Shown here: positions 26,689 to 35,335 of the stretch, one piece after another
Numbering within the stretch: position 1 is the first letter of the stretch
Layout: each line of letters starts with the position of its first letter
The notes under the pieces: model-generated
What the model was told of the DNA's origin: nothing
Database searches by the model: none
The model's input: the letters and a program-made list of their open reading frames with translations, nothing else
Made by a program: the position numbers and the translations under genes
DNA from: an uncultured Bacillota bacterium
GTDB taxonomy: Bacteria > Bacillota > Limnochordia > Limnochordales > ZCTH02-B6
Length of the DNA: 37,393 nt
NCBI GenBank assembly: GCA_937916565.1
Contig: CALFSR010000038.1
Location: forward strand, 1-37,393
Reading direction: 5' to 3'

Positions 26689-28188
26689 ATGGAGCTACGA
26701 TCGCTGCTCGCCCATCTTCCCGACCACACCGTCGTGCAGGGCGATCCTGCCGTGGACATCCCCGGTCTTGCCTACGACTCCCGGGAAGTGCGCCCGGGGG
26801 ATCTGTTCGTCTGCTGGCGGGGCCTTCGTTTCGACGGCCATGACTTTGCGGCCGACGCCCTGGCACGGGGAGCCGCTGGCGTCGTGGCTGAAAGACCCGT
26901 TGAGGGAGCGCCCGTGCAGGTGCTCGTTCCCGACGGGCGGGAGGCTTTGGCGCGGCTTTCGGCCGCCCTCTACGGGTTTCCGTCCCGGCGCCTGCGGCTA
27001 ATCGGGGTTACGGGCACCAACGGCAAGACGACGACGACGCACCTGATTAAGGCGATACTGGAGGAGGCCGGGCACAAGGTCGGCCTCATCGGTACGATTC
27101 GCCATCTGGTCGGCGATGAGGTGCTTGAGTCGCACCGGACAACACCCGAGTCGTTGGACCTGCAGCGGCTCCTGTTTCACATGGCCGAGCGGGGCATGGA
27201 CTACGCGGTCATGGAAGTGTCGTCCCATGCGATGGCGCTCCGGCGCACGCTGGGGACTGAGTACGACGTGGCCGTGTTCACCAACGTCACCCGCGATCAC
27301 CTGGATTTCCACGAATCGTTCGACGACTACGTCGCTGCGAAGGCGCTTTTGTTCCGGTCGCTCGATCCGGGGGGCAGCAAGTCTCGCAAAGCCGCCGTCG
27401 TCAACATGGACGACCCGCACGCCGCCGCCGTGGCGGACGGATGCCGGGTGCCTGTCATCGGTTACGGCGTCGGACGGCCCACGGACGTGTACGCGACCGA
27501 TGCCATCGTACGCCCGTCAGGGGTCACGTACGACGCGCACACGCCGGCCGGTATGCTGCCCCTGCACCTGCAACTCACCGGCCGGTTCAACGTGTACAAC
27601 TCCCTGGCGGCGGTCGCTGTCGGGTGGCATGAGGGCGTGCCCTTGGCCACCATCCGCCGGGCGCTGGAAAAAGTGCCCGGCGTGCCCGGGAGGCTCGAGC
27701 GGGTCGACAGGGGGCAGGACTTTACAGTTCTCGTCGACTACGCGCACACCCCCGACAGCTTAGAGAACGTATTGCAGACGTGCCGCGGCTTTGCCGCCGG
27801 GCGCGTCATCGTCGTCTTTGGGTGCGGCGGCGACCGGGACCCCGGCAAGCGGCCCGTCATGGGCGCTATCGCGGCGCGCCTGGCTGATGTCGTAATCATC
27901 ACGTCCGACAACCCGCGCAGTGAAGACCCGGAGGCCATCTGCCGGCAGGTCGAGGCCGGCGTCCTGGAGGCGGGCTCGCCTCCGGGCGGCTGCCACGTCA
28001 TCGTCGAGCGACGGGACGCCATCCGGGCAGCCATCGACCTGGCGCGGCCGGGCGACATCGTGCTCATCGCGGGCAAAGGCCACGAGACGTACCAGGTCTT
28101 CCACGACCGCACGGTTCATTTCGACGACCGCGAGGAAGCCGCCCACGCGCTGAAGGAGCGGTTTGGCGATGGAACCGCTGGCGGTTGA
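26689..28188 (+). CDS. murE: UDP-MurNAc-tripeptide ligase MurE (probably meso-DAP)
   Basis: MurE adds the third residue to UDP-MurNAc-L-Ala-D-Glu. The 499-residue protein has the N-terminal domain with YDSREVRPGDLFV, the P-loop GTNGKTTTT at 109-117, EVSSHAMALRR, and the C-terminal domain. The signature DNPR at 407-410 contacts meso-diaminopimelate in the family, so DAP-type peptidoglycan is predicted. VLIAGKGHETYQ is near the end. The ATG at 26689 follows AGGAGG with a five-base spacer. murF starts 20 bases before its stop, so the two are coupled. Confidence 0.97.
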   Translation: MELRSLLAHLPDHTVVQGDPAVDIPGLAYDSREVRPGDLFVCWRGLRFDGHDFAADALARGAAGVVAERPVEGAPVQVLVPDGREALARLSAALYGFPSRRLRLIGVTGTNGKTTTTHLIKAILEEAGHKVGLIGTIRHLVGDEVLESHRTTPESLDLQRLLFHMAERGMDYAVMEVSSHAMALRRTLGTEYDVAVFTNVTRDHLDFHESFDDYVAAKALLFRSLDPGGSKSRKAAVVNMDDPHAAAVADGCRVPVIGYGVGRPTDVYATDAIVRPSGVTYDAHTPAGMLPLHLQLTGRFNVYNSLAAVAVGWHEGVPLATIRRALEKVPGVPGRLERVDRGQDFTVLVDYAHTPDSLENVLQTCRGFAAGRVIVVFGCGGDRDPGKRPVMGAIAARLADVVIITSDNPRSEDPEAICRQVEAGVLEAGSPPGGCHVIVERRDAIRAAIDLARPGDIVLIAGKGHETYQVFHDRTVHFDDREEAAHALKERFGDGTAGG

Positions 28189-29575
28189 AACAATTGCCCA
28201 CGTCGCCGGTGGCCACGTTGCCGGCGGAAACCCGGGAACGCTCGTGCGCGGCGTGTCCACCGACAGCCGCACGCTGCGTCCCGGGGATCTGTTCGTGCCG
28301 CTGGCAGGCGAGCGTTTCGACGGGCACGACTTCATCGCCGACGCCCTGGGGCGGGGAGCCGCCGCCACCCTGATCCGGCAGGGGCGGCCGCTGCCGCAGG
28401 CCGGGGAAGCGGCCGTCGTGCTAGTGGATGACCCGTTGCTCGCCCTCCACCGTCTGGCCGCATGGTACCGGGCGCGCCTAGGCGCCCGGGTCGTGGCGGT
28501 GACGGGCAGCAACGGCAAGACGACGACCAAGGATATGGTGGCGGCGATTCTGACCCGGCGCTGGTCCGTGGCCAAGTCCCAAGGCAACTACAACAACGAA
28601 GTGGGACTGCCGCTGGCCATCTTGAGCGCGCCCCGGGGCACGGGCGTTTTGGTCCTCGAAATGGCCATGCGGGGCCCCGGGCAAATCCGCCAGCTGGCCG
28701 CGGTCGCCCGCCCGGAGATCGGCATCGTGACCAACGTTGGACCGGTCCATATGGAGCTTTTGGGCAGCATGGACGCCATCGCTGCGGCCAAGGCGGAGCT
28801 CGTCGAGGCGCTGCCCGGCACCGGCTGGGCGGTGCTCAATGCGGACGACCCCCGTGTGCGCGCCATGGCCCGGCGGACGCCTGCCCGCAGCCTGCTCTAC
28901 GGTCTTGAGCCCGGGCTTGAGTTGTGGGCGAGCGACGTGACGAGCCGGGGCCTGGAAGGAAGCGAGTTCACCGTTCACTGGCGGGGTGAGCGCGCCCGCG
29001 TGGCGTTGCCGGCACCGGGCCGGCACAACGTTTACAACGCCTTGGCGGCCGCCGGGGCCGGGCTGGCCTTGGGGATGCGTCTGGACGAGGTGGTCCAGGG
29101 ACTCCTCGCGGTGGCTGGCCACGTATCCGGGATGCGGCTCGAAATTCATCGCCGGGCTGACGGGGTGCAGGTCATCAACGATGCTTACAACGCGAGTCCA
29201 GCCTCCATGGCTTCGGCGCTGGAGCTACTGGCCGAGGCGAGAGGCGAGCGGCGCGTGGCGATCTTGGGCGACATGCTGGAGCTTGGACCGGTCGCAGAGG
29301 AGGCCCACCAGGACCTGGGGCGGCGAGCCGCCGCGGCCCGGGTCGACCTATTGGCTTACGTGGGCCAGTGGGCCCCCACTGTGCTCGCTGCCGCCGCCGC
29401 TGCCGGCATGCCGCCGGAGCGGGCCGTGGCGCTTCCCGACGCGGCCGCCGCGGCCGAATGGGCCATGGGGGCTGTTCGCCCCGGCGACATCGTACTGGTC
29501 AAGGCGTCGCGGGGCCTGCGGCTTGAGCAGGTCGCCGCACGGTTGCTCCGGGCCGAGGGCGGTGAGCGGGCGTGA
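28169..29575 (+). CDS. murF: UDP-MurNAc-tripeptide--D-Ala-D-Ala ligase MurF
   Basis: MurF adds D-Ala-D-Ala to complete the UDP-MurNAc-pentapeptide. The 468-residue protein shows VSTDSRTLRPGDLFVPLAGERFDGH in two parts, the ATP site GSNGKTTTKD at about 113-122, QGNYNNEVGLPLA, and INDAYNASPASMASAL. GDMLELG is typical of MurF. The ATG at 28169 is preferred because AAGGAG at 28153-28158 is ten bases upstream; a TTG at 28163 is also in frame with the same protein. It overlaps the murE end and shares GTGA with mraY. Confidence 0.97.
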   Translation: MEPLAVETIAHVAGGHVAGGNPGTLVRGVSTDSRTLRPGDLFVPLAGERFDGHDFIADALGRGAAATLIRQGRPLPQAGEAAVVLVDDPLLALHRLAAWYRARLGARVVAVTGSNGKTTTKDMVAAILTRRWSVAKSQGNYNNEVGLPLAILSAPRGTGVLVLEMAMRGPGQIRQLAAVARPEIGIVTNVGPVHMELLGSMDAIAAAKAELVEALPGTGWAVLNADDPRVRAMARRTPARSLLYGLEPGLELWASDVTSRGLEGSEFTVHWRGERARVALPAPGRHNVYNALAAAGAGLALGMRLDEVVQGLLAVAGHVSGMRLEIHRRADGVQVINDAYNASPASMASALELLAEARGERRVAILGDMLELGPVAEEAHQDLGRRAAAARVDLLAYVGQWAPTVLAAAAAAGMPPERAVALPDAAAAAEWAMGAVRPGDIVLVKASRGLRLEQVAARLLRAEGGERA

Positions 29576-30525
29576 GTATCCTCATTTATCCCGCGGCCTT
29601 CGCGTTTGCGGTTGCCGTCATGCTCGGGCCAGCCACCATCGGTTGGCTGCAGCGGCTGCGGATGGGACAGGTCATCCGGCAGGAAGGACCCAAGACCCAC
29701 CTCAAGAAGGCCGGTACGCCGACCATGGGCGGGTTGCTGATTATCGCCGGGGTGGCGGCGGCGACGGCGGCCTTCGTGCCCGACTTGCGCGGGGCGTGGC
29801 CGCTTTTGGTCGCGCTTTTTGGTTTCGGTGCGGTCGGCGTCCTCGACGATCTTTCCAAAGTGCTGGCCCGCCGGTCGCTCGGTCTGAAGGCCCGGCAAAA
29901 GCTTGTGCTGCAAGTCGTCATCGCGCTGGTCGTCGGGTGGGCGGCGCTTGACCAATCGGGACCGTTTGTGCGCGTCCCCTTCGTCGAGGGGGTGTGGACG
30001 GTTCCTGCATGGTTATACATGCTGCTCTCCGTGGGGACGCTGGTGGGCGCAGCCAACGCCGTAAACCTGACGGACGGCCTCGACGGTCTGGCGGCCGGCG
30101 CGACCGCGGTGGCGTCGCTGACGATGGGCGTCATCGCGTGGACCCTCGGGTTTCCCGAGGCGGCCATCTTTGCCGCCGCGGTGGGTGGCGCGTGCCTTGG
30201 GTTTGCTTGGTTCAACGCCCACCCGGCCCAGGTGATCATGGGCGACACCGGTGCCCTGGCCCTCGGGGGAGCGCTGGGGGCGGTGGCGGTTCTCACGGGT
30301 ACGCCGCTTCTGCTGGTGATCGTCGGCGGCCTCTTTGTGCTGGAAACCTTGTCGGTCATCCTGCAGGTCACCTACTTTCGCCTGACGGGCGGCCGGCGCA
30401 TTTTTCGCATGAGCCCGCTGCACCACCACTTCGAAGTCGTCGGCTGGGCCGAACATCAAGTCGTGACCCGGTTTTGGCTCTTGTGCCTGGTGTTTGCGGC
30501 CGCCGGGCTCTTGGGATTGCGCTGA
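29572..30525 (+). CDS. mraY: phospho-MurNAc-pentapeptide transferase MraY
   Basis: MraY moves phospho-MurNAc-pentapeptide onto undecaprenyl phosphate to make lipid I. The 317-residue protein has about ten membrane helices. Its cytosolic active-site elements are HLKKAGTPTMGG, the DD pair at Asp92-Asp93 (VLDDLSK), NLTDGLDGLA at about 165-173, and MGDTGALALGG with Asp225. The MSPLHHHFE loop follows. The GTG at 29572 overlaps the murF stop. The next gene is ftsW; murD, which normally comes next, is not here. Confidence 0.97.
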   Translation: MSILIYPAAFAFAVAVMLGPATIGWLQRLRMGQVIRQEGPKTHLKKAGTPTMGGLLIIAGVAAATAAFVPDLRGAWPLLVALFGFGAVGVLDDLSKVLARRSLGLKARQKLVLQVVIALVVGWAALDQSGPFVRVPFVEGVWTVPAWLYMLLSVGTLVGAANAVNLTDGLDGLAAGATAVASLTMGVIAWTLGFPEAAIFAAAVGGACLGFAWFNAHPAQVIMGDTGALALGGALGAVAVLTGTPLLLVIVGGLFVLETLSVILQVTYFRLTGGRRIFRMSPLHHHFEVVGWAEHQVVTRFWLLCLVFAAAGLLGLR

Positions 30526-30586
30526 CGTTATGGGGGGCTTCCGGGGCTCATACAATGGGGACGCGGTGCAGGCCGGAGGTGGAGCG

Positions 30587-31681
30587 GTGCGCACGGCACC
30601 GGGGCGACCGGATGTGCTCATCTTTGCGGCCGTCGTGGCCCTTTTGGCCATCGGCCTTCTCATGGTCATGAGCGCGGGCAGCGTCACGGGCCTGATCCAG
30701 TACGGGGATCCGTACTACCATTTCAAACGGCAGCTCTTTTTCGGCGCTGCGGGTCTTGTCGCCATGGCGCTGCTCATGCGGATGGACTACCGGGTGCTCA
30801 AGCTCTTCACGGTTGCACTGCTTTTGGCCGGGTTCGCGGGTCTTGTGGCCGTGCTGTTTATCGGAAGCGAAGCCGGCGGTGCGCGGCGGTGGATCAACGT
30901 TGGCGCGGTCAACGTGCAGCCGTCCGAGATCATGAAGGTGGCGCTGGTAAATTTCCTGGCTGACTATGCGGCTCGGCAGAAAGGCCGGATGGCGACGCTC
31001 CAGGGGCTCGCCGTACCCTTGGGCGTGCTGGGAGCGGCATTTTTGCTGGTGGTCGCCGAGCCCGATTTCGGGACGGCCGTCGCGATGGCCATCACGGCCG
31101 TCGTTGTGCTGTTCGCGGCGGGCGCGCACCCGTTTCATTTGGCGGGCCTGGGACTTTTGGCCGCGCCCGCTCTCGTGTATCTTGTATATTCGGAACCGTA
31201 CCGCATGCGAAGGTTGCTCGCGTTTCTCGATCCGTGGGCCGATCGCATGGACGCGGGGTGGAACGTGGTGCAATCGCTGCTCGCCATCGGCTCCGGCGGC
31301 CTGTTTGGGCTTGGACTCGGGGAAGGGCGGCAGAAGTATTTGTACGTGCCTGAGCAGCACACGGATTTCATCTTTGCCATCCTCGGCGAGGAGCTCGGGT
31401 TTGTCGGCACGACGGCCGTCGTGCTGCTCTTCGTGCTATTCGCGTGGCGCGGCTACCGGGCGGCGCTGAGGGCGCCAGACACATACGGCTGCATCCTGGG
31501 GGTCGGCCTCACAACGATGATCGTGTTTCAAGCGCTCCTAAACATCGGGGTCGTCACGGGCTCGCTGCCGGCCACGGGCATCACGCTGCCGTTTATCAGC
31601 TACGGCGGATCGTCGCTCATGGTCACTCTGGCCGTGGCGGGCGTGCTGCTGAACATATCGAGCCATGGCAGCCGGGCGTGA
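30587..31681 (+). CDS. ftsW: septal peptidoglycan glycosyltransferase FtsW (SEDS family)
   Basis: FtsW is a SEDS-family polymerase that works with the class B PBP at the septum. The 364-residue protein has about ten membrane helices and the family motifs MSAGSVTG in the first helix, KRQLFF, GARRWINVGAVNVQPSEIMK, AEPDFGTAV, and the large loop with GRQKYLYVPEQHTDFIFA. ATGITLPFISYGGSSL is near the end. The GTG at 30587 has GGAGG with a seven-base spacer; an upstream in-frame codon at 30494 would overlap mraY and lacks a ribosome site. FtsW, RodA and SpoVE are hard to separate by sequence; the location argues for FtsW. Confidence 0.94.
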   Translation: MRTAPGRPDVLIFAAVVALLAIGLLMVMSAGSVTGLIQYGDPYYHFKRQLFFGAAGLVAMALLMRMDYRVLKLFTVALLLAGFAGLVAVLFIGSEAGGARRWINVGAVNVQPSEIMKVALVNFLADYAARQKGRMATLQGLAVPLGVLGAAFLLVVAEPDFGTAVAMAITAVVVLFAAGAHPFHLAGLGLLAAPALVYLVYSEPYRMRRLLAFLDPWADRMDAGWNVVQSLLAIGSGGLFGLGLGEGRQKYLYVPEQHTDFIFAILGEELGFVGTTAVVLLFVLFAWRGYRAALRAPDTYGCILGVGLTTMIVFQALLNIGVVTGSLPATGITLPFISYGGSSLMVTLAVAGVLLNISSHGSRA

Positions 31682-32828
31682 GTTGCGTGTGCTGATCGCC
31701 GCCGGCGGCACCGGCGGCCACATCTATCCCGGGATCACCATCGCCCAAACCCTCCGGAGCCGCCATCCCCGGGCCGACATCTTGTTCGTGGGTACAACCC
31801 GCGGGCTCGAAGCCGACATCGTGCCCCGGGAAGGGTTCGCCTTCGCGGGCATCCCCGCCCATTACCTGCGGCGCCGGCTCTCCTTGGACGTGCTGCGCAC
31901 CGCGTGGACGGCGGCGCGGGGCGTGGCGGAGGCGGCCCACGTCATCGGCCGGTTCCGGCCCCATGTGGCGGTTGGGACCGGCGGCTACGTGTCCGGGCCG
32001 GCCATGGCCGCGGCGCTGCTTCGCGGGGTGCCCATCGTCCTGCAGGAGCAAAACGCGTATCCCGGCTTGACCAACCGGTTGCTCGGTCGTTTCGCCCGCG
32101 CCGTCGCCCTAGGCCACCCCGCGGCTGAGAGGTATTTCGGCCGGAGGGTGCGCGCGGTTGTGACGGGGAACCCGATCCGGAGCGACATCGCTGGCCGCTC
32201 CCGGGCGGAGGGCTTGGCGGCCTTTGGGCTAGACCCGGACCGGAGGACTTTGCTGGTGTTTGGCGGAAGCCAAGGCGGCCGCTCCATCAACCAGGCGCTC
32301 GTGGCCGCCGCTCCCCGGCTCTTGAACGAACTTGGGCTGCAGATCGTTCACCAGACGGGAAAGACCGGCTTCGAAGCGGTGGTGGACGAGGCCGAGCGGC
32401 GCATGGCGGCGAAGGGCGTACGCCTTGAGCGCGCCGGTGACGACCGGGCGGTCGCGGGCCGCTGGCACATCGTCGCGTACATCCATGACATGCCGTCGGC
32501 GTATGCCGCGGCAGATCTGGTGGTGAGCCGTGCCGGGGCCATCACCCTTGCGGAGGTCACCGCCCGGGGTCTGCCGGCGGTACTTGTACCTTACCCGTAC
32601 GCGGCCGAGGGCCATCAGGAAGCGAACGCCCGCGCGCTGGAGGCGGCAGGAGCGGCGGTGGTGGTGCTCGACCGGGAACTCAGCGCCGACGTGCTGGTGG
32701 CCCGGGTGCAAGAGCTTCTCGCCGAGCCGGCCCGCCTTGCCCGGATGGCCGCGGCTAGCCGCGCCACGGCCCGGCCGGACGCGGCGGAGCGCATCGCGGA
32801 CTTGATCGAGGCCGTTGCGCGCCGCTGA
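31665..32828 (+). CDS. murG: lipid II-forming GlcNAc transferase MurG
   Basis: MurG transfers GlcNAc from UDP-GlcNAc to lipid I, giving lipid II, at the inner face of the membrane. The 387-residue GT-B fold has GGTGGHIYPG from residue 14, VGTGGYVSGP, QEQNAYPGLTNR, VTGNPIRSDI, FGGSQGGRSIN, and the C-terminal SRAGAITLAEV with PYPYAAEGHQEANA for nucleotide sugar binding. The ATG at 31665 overlaps the ftsW end by 17 bases and has no clear ribosome site; in-frame TTG at 31683 and GTG at 31689 are possible alternatives. Coupling with ftsW is likely. Confidence 0.97.
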   Translation: MAAGRELRVLIAAGGTGGHIYPGITIAQTLRSRHPRADILFVGTTRGLEADIVPREGFAFAGIPAHYLRRRLSLDVLRTAWTAARGVAEAAHVIGRFRPHVAVGTGGYVSGPAMAAALLRGVPIVLQEQNAYPGLTNRLLGRFARAVALGHPAAERYFGRRVRAVVTGNPIRSDIAGRSRAEGLAAFGLDPDRRTLLVFGGSQGGRSINQALVAAAPRLLNELGLQIVHQTGKTGFEAVVDEAERRMAAKGVRLERAGDDRAVAGRWHIVAYIHDMPSAYAAADLVVSRAGAITLAEVTARGLPAVLVPYPYAAEGHQEANARALEAAGAAVVVLDRELSADVLVARVQELLAEPARLARMAAASRATARPDAAERIADLIEAVARR

Positions 32829-32884
32829 ACGGGCCGCGGCAAGGCTGAACCCAAAAGGGGGACAGGCCGGGCTGTCCGGCGCCA

Positions 32885-32914
32885 AGAACAGGGGTTTTTG
32901 GGCATGCATAGAAT
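32885..32914 (+). promoter_or_regulatory. weak candidate promoter upstream of murC
   Basis: In the 147-base murG-murC gap, AGAACA (32885-32890) is followed after 18 bases by TAGAAT (32909-32914). The -35 match is only three of six. A small hairpin (GGACAG/CTGTCC, 32860-32877) precedes it. Confidence 0.25.
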
Positions 32915-32975
32915 GGAGTACTCGCCTGCGCCCGCCCTCCAGTATGAGCCCGGCAGTGCAGAAAGGGGACGCAGC

Positions 32976-34397
32976 ATGTCGCAGCAAAAGGTCCACTTTA
33001 TCGGCATCGGCGGAGCGGGCATGAGCGCCCTGGCGCACATCTTGCTCGCGCAAGGAGCCGCCGTGTCGGGCTCGGACCTGGCCGAGTCGGCCGCCACGCA
33101 CCGGCTGCGGGCCCTCGGTGCCCGGATCTACACAGGCCATCGCGCTTCCAATCTCGAGAGTGAAGCGCCCGACCTCGTGGTCGTATCCAGCGCGGTCCCC
33201 GCGGTCAACCCCGAGGTGGCCGCTGCCCGTGCGCGGGAAATTCCCATCGTGGCCCGGGGCGAAATGCTTGCGCGCCTCATGAACCCGCGCGTCGGCATAG
33301 CGGTGGCCGGCACCCACGGAAAAACGACGACGACGTCCATGATTGCCCTGGCCCTTGAGCGGGCCGGCTTGGACCCTACCGTCGCCATCGGCGGAGACCT
33401 CGCGGACATCGGCGGCAACGCGAAGCTCGGCCGCGGGCCCCACTTCGTCGCCGAGGCGGACGAGAGCGACCGGTCGTTTCTTCACCTGCGGCCGCACATC
33501 GCTGTTGTCACGAACATCGAAGCCGACCACCTGGAGAACTACGGGTCCACCGAGGCAATCGTCGACGCCTTCCGGGACTTCGTGGCGCAAGTGCCTGCCG
33601 GGGGGCTGGCGGTGCTGTGCCGGGACGACCGGAACGCCATGAGCCTGGCGCCGCCGCCGTGTCCTTGGGTGACGTACGGCCTTTCCGGCCCGGCGGACTA
33701 CACGGTCCAGGACGTGCGGCTGAACGGTATGGGGAGCCGGGCGGTCGTCGTCGAACGGGGTACCGTCCTGGGGGAGCTGGAACTCGCCGTTCCGGGCGTG
33801 CATAACATATTGAACGCCCTGGCGGCCATCGCGGTCGGCCGGCATATCGGAATCGGTTTTGCGGAGCTGGCGAAGGCGTTGGCGGGCTTTCACGGCGCGA
33901 AGCGCCGCTTTGAGGTGTTGGGCGAGGAGCGGGGGATCCTTGTCGTCGACGATTACGCCCACCATCCGACGGAGATTCGCGCGACGCTGGCCGCCGCCCG
34001 GCAGCTTGGCCGCAGGGTGGTCGCAGTGTTCCAGCCCCACCGTTACACCCGCACGCGGTTTCTCGGCGACGAACTGGCCCACAGCTTCGCCGACGCGGAT
34101 TGCCTCGTCTTGACCGATATATACGCGGCCGCGGAACGGCCCATACCCGGCGTCACGATTGACCGGGTGTTCGCTGCGACCCGGGAGGCTGCAGGGGATA
34201 AGGTGAGCCTGGTGCGGGACAAGGAGGCGATCCCGGGTTACCTGCTGGCGACGACGCGGCCTGGCGATCTCGTCATAACGCTGGGCGCGGGCGACGTGCG
34301 ACGGGCCGGGGAGCAGTTCTTGGCGCTCTTGCAGGCTGATCCGGCGCTCGTGGCGCATCTCGCGCTGCCCGCTCCGCCCGCGGGCGGGCAGGCGTGA
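32976..34397 (+). CDS. murC: UDP-MurNAc--L-alanine ligase MurC
   Basis: MurC adds L-alanine to UDP-MurNAc, the first peptide step. The 473-residue protein has the N-terminal HFIGIGGAGMSALA at 7-20, the P-loop GTHGKTTTT at 112-120, EADESDRSFL, the conserved VTNIEADHLENY, and VVDDYAHHPTEI with FQPHRYTRTRFL. These are MurC, not MurD, features. The ATG at 32976 follows AAAGGGG at 32962-32968; the in-frame upstream codon at 32898 would add 26 unconserved residues. It is preceded by a 147-base gap, the longest in the plus-strand cell wall cluster, and followed by murB after 13 bases. Confidence 0.97.
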   Translation: MSQQKVHFIGIGGAGMSALAHILLAQGAAVSGSDLAESAATHRLRALGARIYTGHRASNLESEAPDLVVVSSAVPAVNPEVAAARAREIPIVARGEMLARLMNPRVGIAVAGTHGKTTTTSMIALALERAGLDPTVAIGGDLADIGGNAKLGRGPHFVAEADESDRSFLHLRPHIAVVTNIEADHLENYGSTEAIVDAFRDFVAQVPAGGLAVLCRDDRNAMSLAPPPCPWVTYGLSGPADYTVQDVRLNGMGSRAVVVERGTVLGELELAVPGVHNILNALAAIAVGRHIGIGFAELAKALAGFHGAKRRFEVLGEERGILVVDDYAHHPTEIRATLAAARQLGRRVVAVFQPHRYTRTRFLGDELAHSFADADCLVLTDIYAAAERPIPGVTIDRVFAATREAAGDKVSLVRDKEAIPGYLLATTRPGDLVITLGAGDVRRAGEQFLALLQADPALVAHLALPAPPAGGQA

Positions 34398-34410
34398 GGA
34401 GGCGGGCGGT

Positions 34411-35319
34411 GTGAGGGAGCTTGGGCGCGCCCTCGCGGCACGCGTCCGCGGCGAAGTCCGCCTGCACGAACCGCTGCACCGGTACACCAGCTTTCGCATC
34501 GGCGGCCCGGCCGATATTTTTGTGTCCCCGGAGTCCGTGGACGACGTCGCCTGCGTGATGGAGCTCGCACGCAGCGCCGGCGTGCCGGTGACCGTCATCG
34601 GCGGCGGCAGCAATCTCCTTGTGGCCGACGAGGGCGTGCGGGGCGTGGTGATGCGCATCGGGCGCGGCATGAGCCGGATCGATTGGGACGGCGAACGGGT
34701 CGCGGTGGAGGCGGGCGCCCCCTTGCCCCGCCTAGCCAAGGAGGCTGTGCAAAGGGGGCTCGCGGGACTTGAATTCGCCGGCGGCATCCCTGGCACGGTG
34801 GGGGGTGCCCTGGTCATGAACGCCGGAGCCCACGATGGGTGCATGGCCGACGTCGTGGAGCAAGTGCTGGTCGTGGACAGGTGCGGGCGTATGCGCTCCC
34901 TTGACGGTGCGGACATGAAGTTCGGCTACCGCAGGAGCCGGCTGCAGGAAGAGACGGGGCTCGTGGCCGTCCGGGCCCACCTGAGGCTGAGGCCCGCTGA
35001 CGCGCAGGCGATCCAGGAAAAGATGCTGGGGTACTTGGAAAGGCGCCGGCGTACCCAGCCGCTGGGCACCAAGAACGCGGGCAGCATCTTCAAAAACCCA
35101 CCCGGGGATTACGCAGGGCGTCTCCTTGACCAGGCCGGATGCAAAGGCATGGTGGAAGGCGACGCCATCGTCTCGCCGCTGCACGCGAACTTCATCATCA
35201 ATCGCGGGCAGGCGCGGGCCCAAGACGTAAGACGGTTGATCGAACGGATGCGATCCCGGGTCAAAGAGCAGTTCGGCGTGGAACTGGAGCTCGAAGTCGG
35301 GTTGATGGGTTTCGCCTAA
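34411..35319 (+). CDS. murB: UDP-N-acetylenolpyruvoylglucosamine reductase MurB
   Basis: MurB reduces the enolpyruvyl group to lactate with NADPH and FAD, giving UDP-MurNAc. The 302-residue protein is the short type II form. YTSFRIGGPA at 25-34 and VIGGGSNLLVADEGVRG are FAD-binding. GLEFAGGIPGTVGGALVMNAGAH is shown as split motifs GGIPGTVGGA and MNAGAH. GSIFKNPPGDYAGRL carries the catalytic serine, and the C-terminal ELELEVGLMG carries the catalytic glutamate. The GTG at 34411 follows GAGGAGG at 34396-34402. Confidence 0.97.
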   Translation: MRELGRALAARVRGEVRLHEPLHRYTSFRIGGPADIFVSPESVDDVACVMELARSAGVPVTVIGGGSNLLVADEGVRGVVMRIGRGMSRIDWDGERVAVEAGAPLPRLAKEAVQRGLAGLEFAGGIPGTVGGALVMNAGAHDGCMADVVEQVLVVDRCGRMRSLDGADMKFGYRRSRLQEETGLVAVRAHLRLRPADAQAIQEKMLGYLERRRRTQPLGTKNAGSIFKNPPGDYAGRLLDQAGCKGMVEGDAIVSPLHANFIINRGQARAQDVRRLIERMRSRVKEQFGVELELEVGLMGFA

Positions 35320-35335
35320 AGCGGGGTGGCGTAGG

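Noticed and set aside
30551..30556. TACAAT as a -10 for ftsW
   Set aside because: The best sequence 17 bases upstream (TTATGG) matches only two positions of the -35 consensus.
32229..34916. An 895-codon open frame on the minus strand across murG, murC and murB
   Set aside because: It spans three well-supported genes and their gaps and has shadow-like composition. No protein motif was found.
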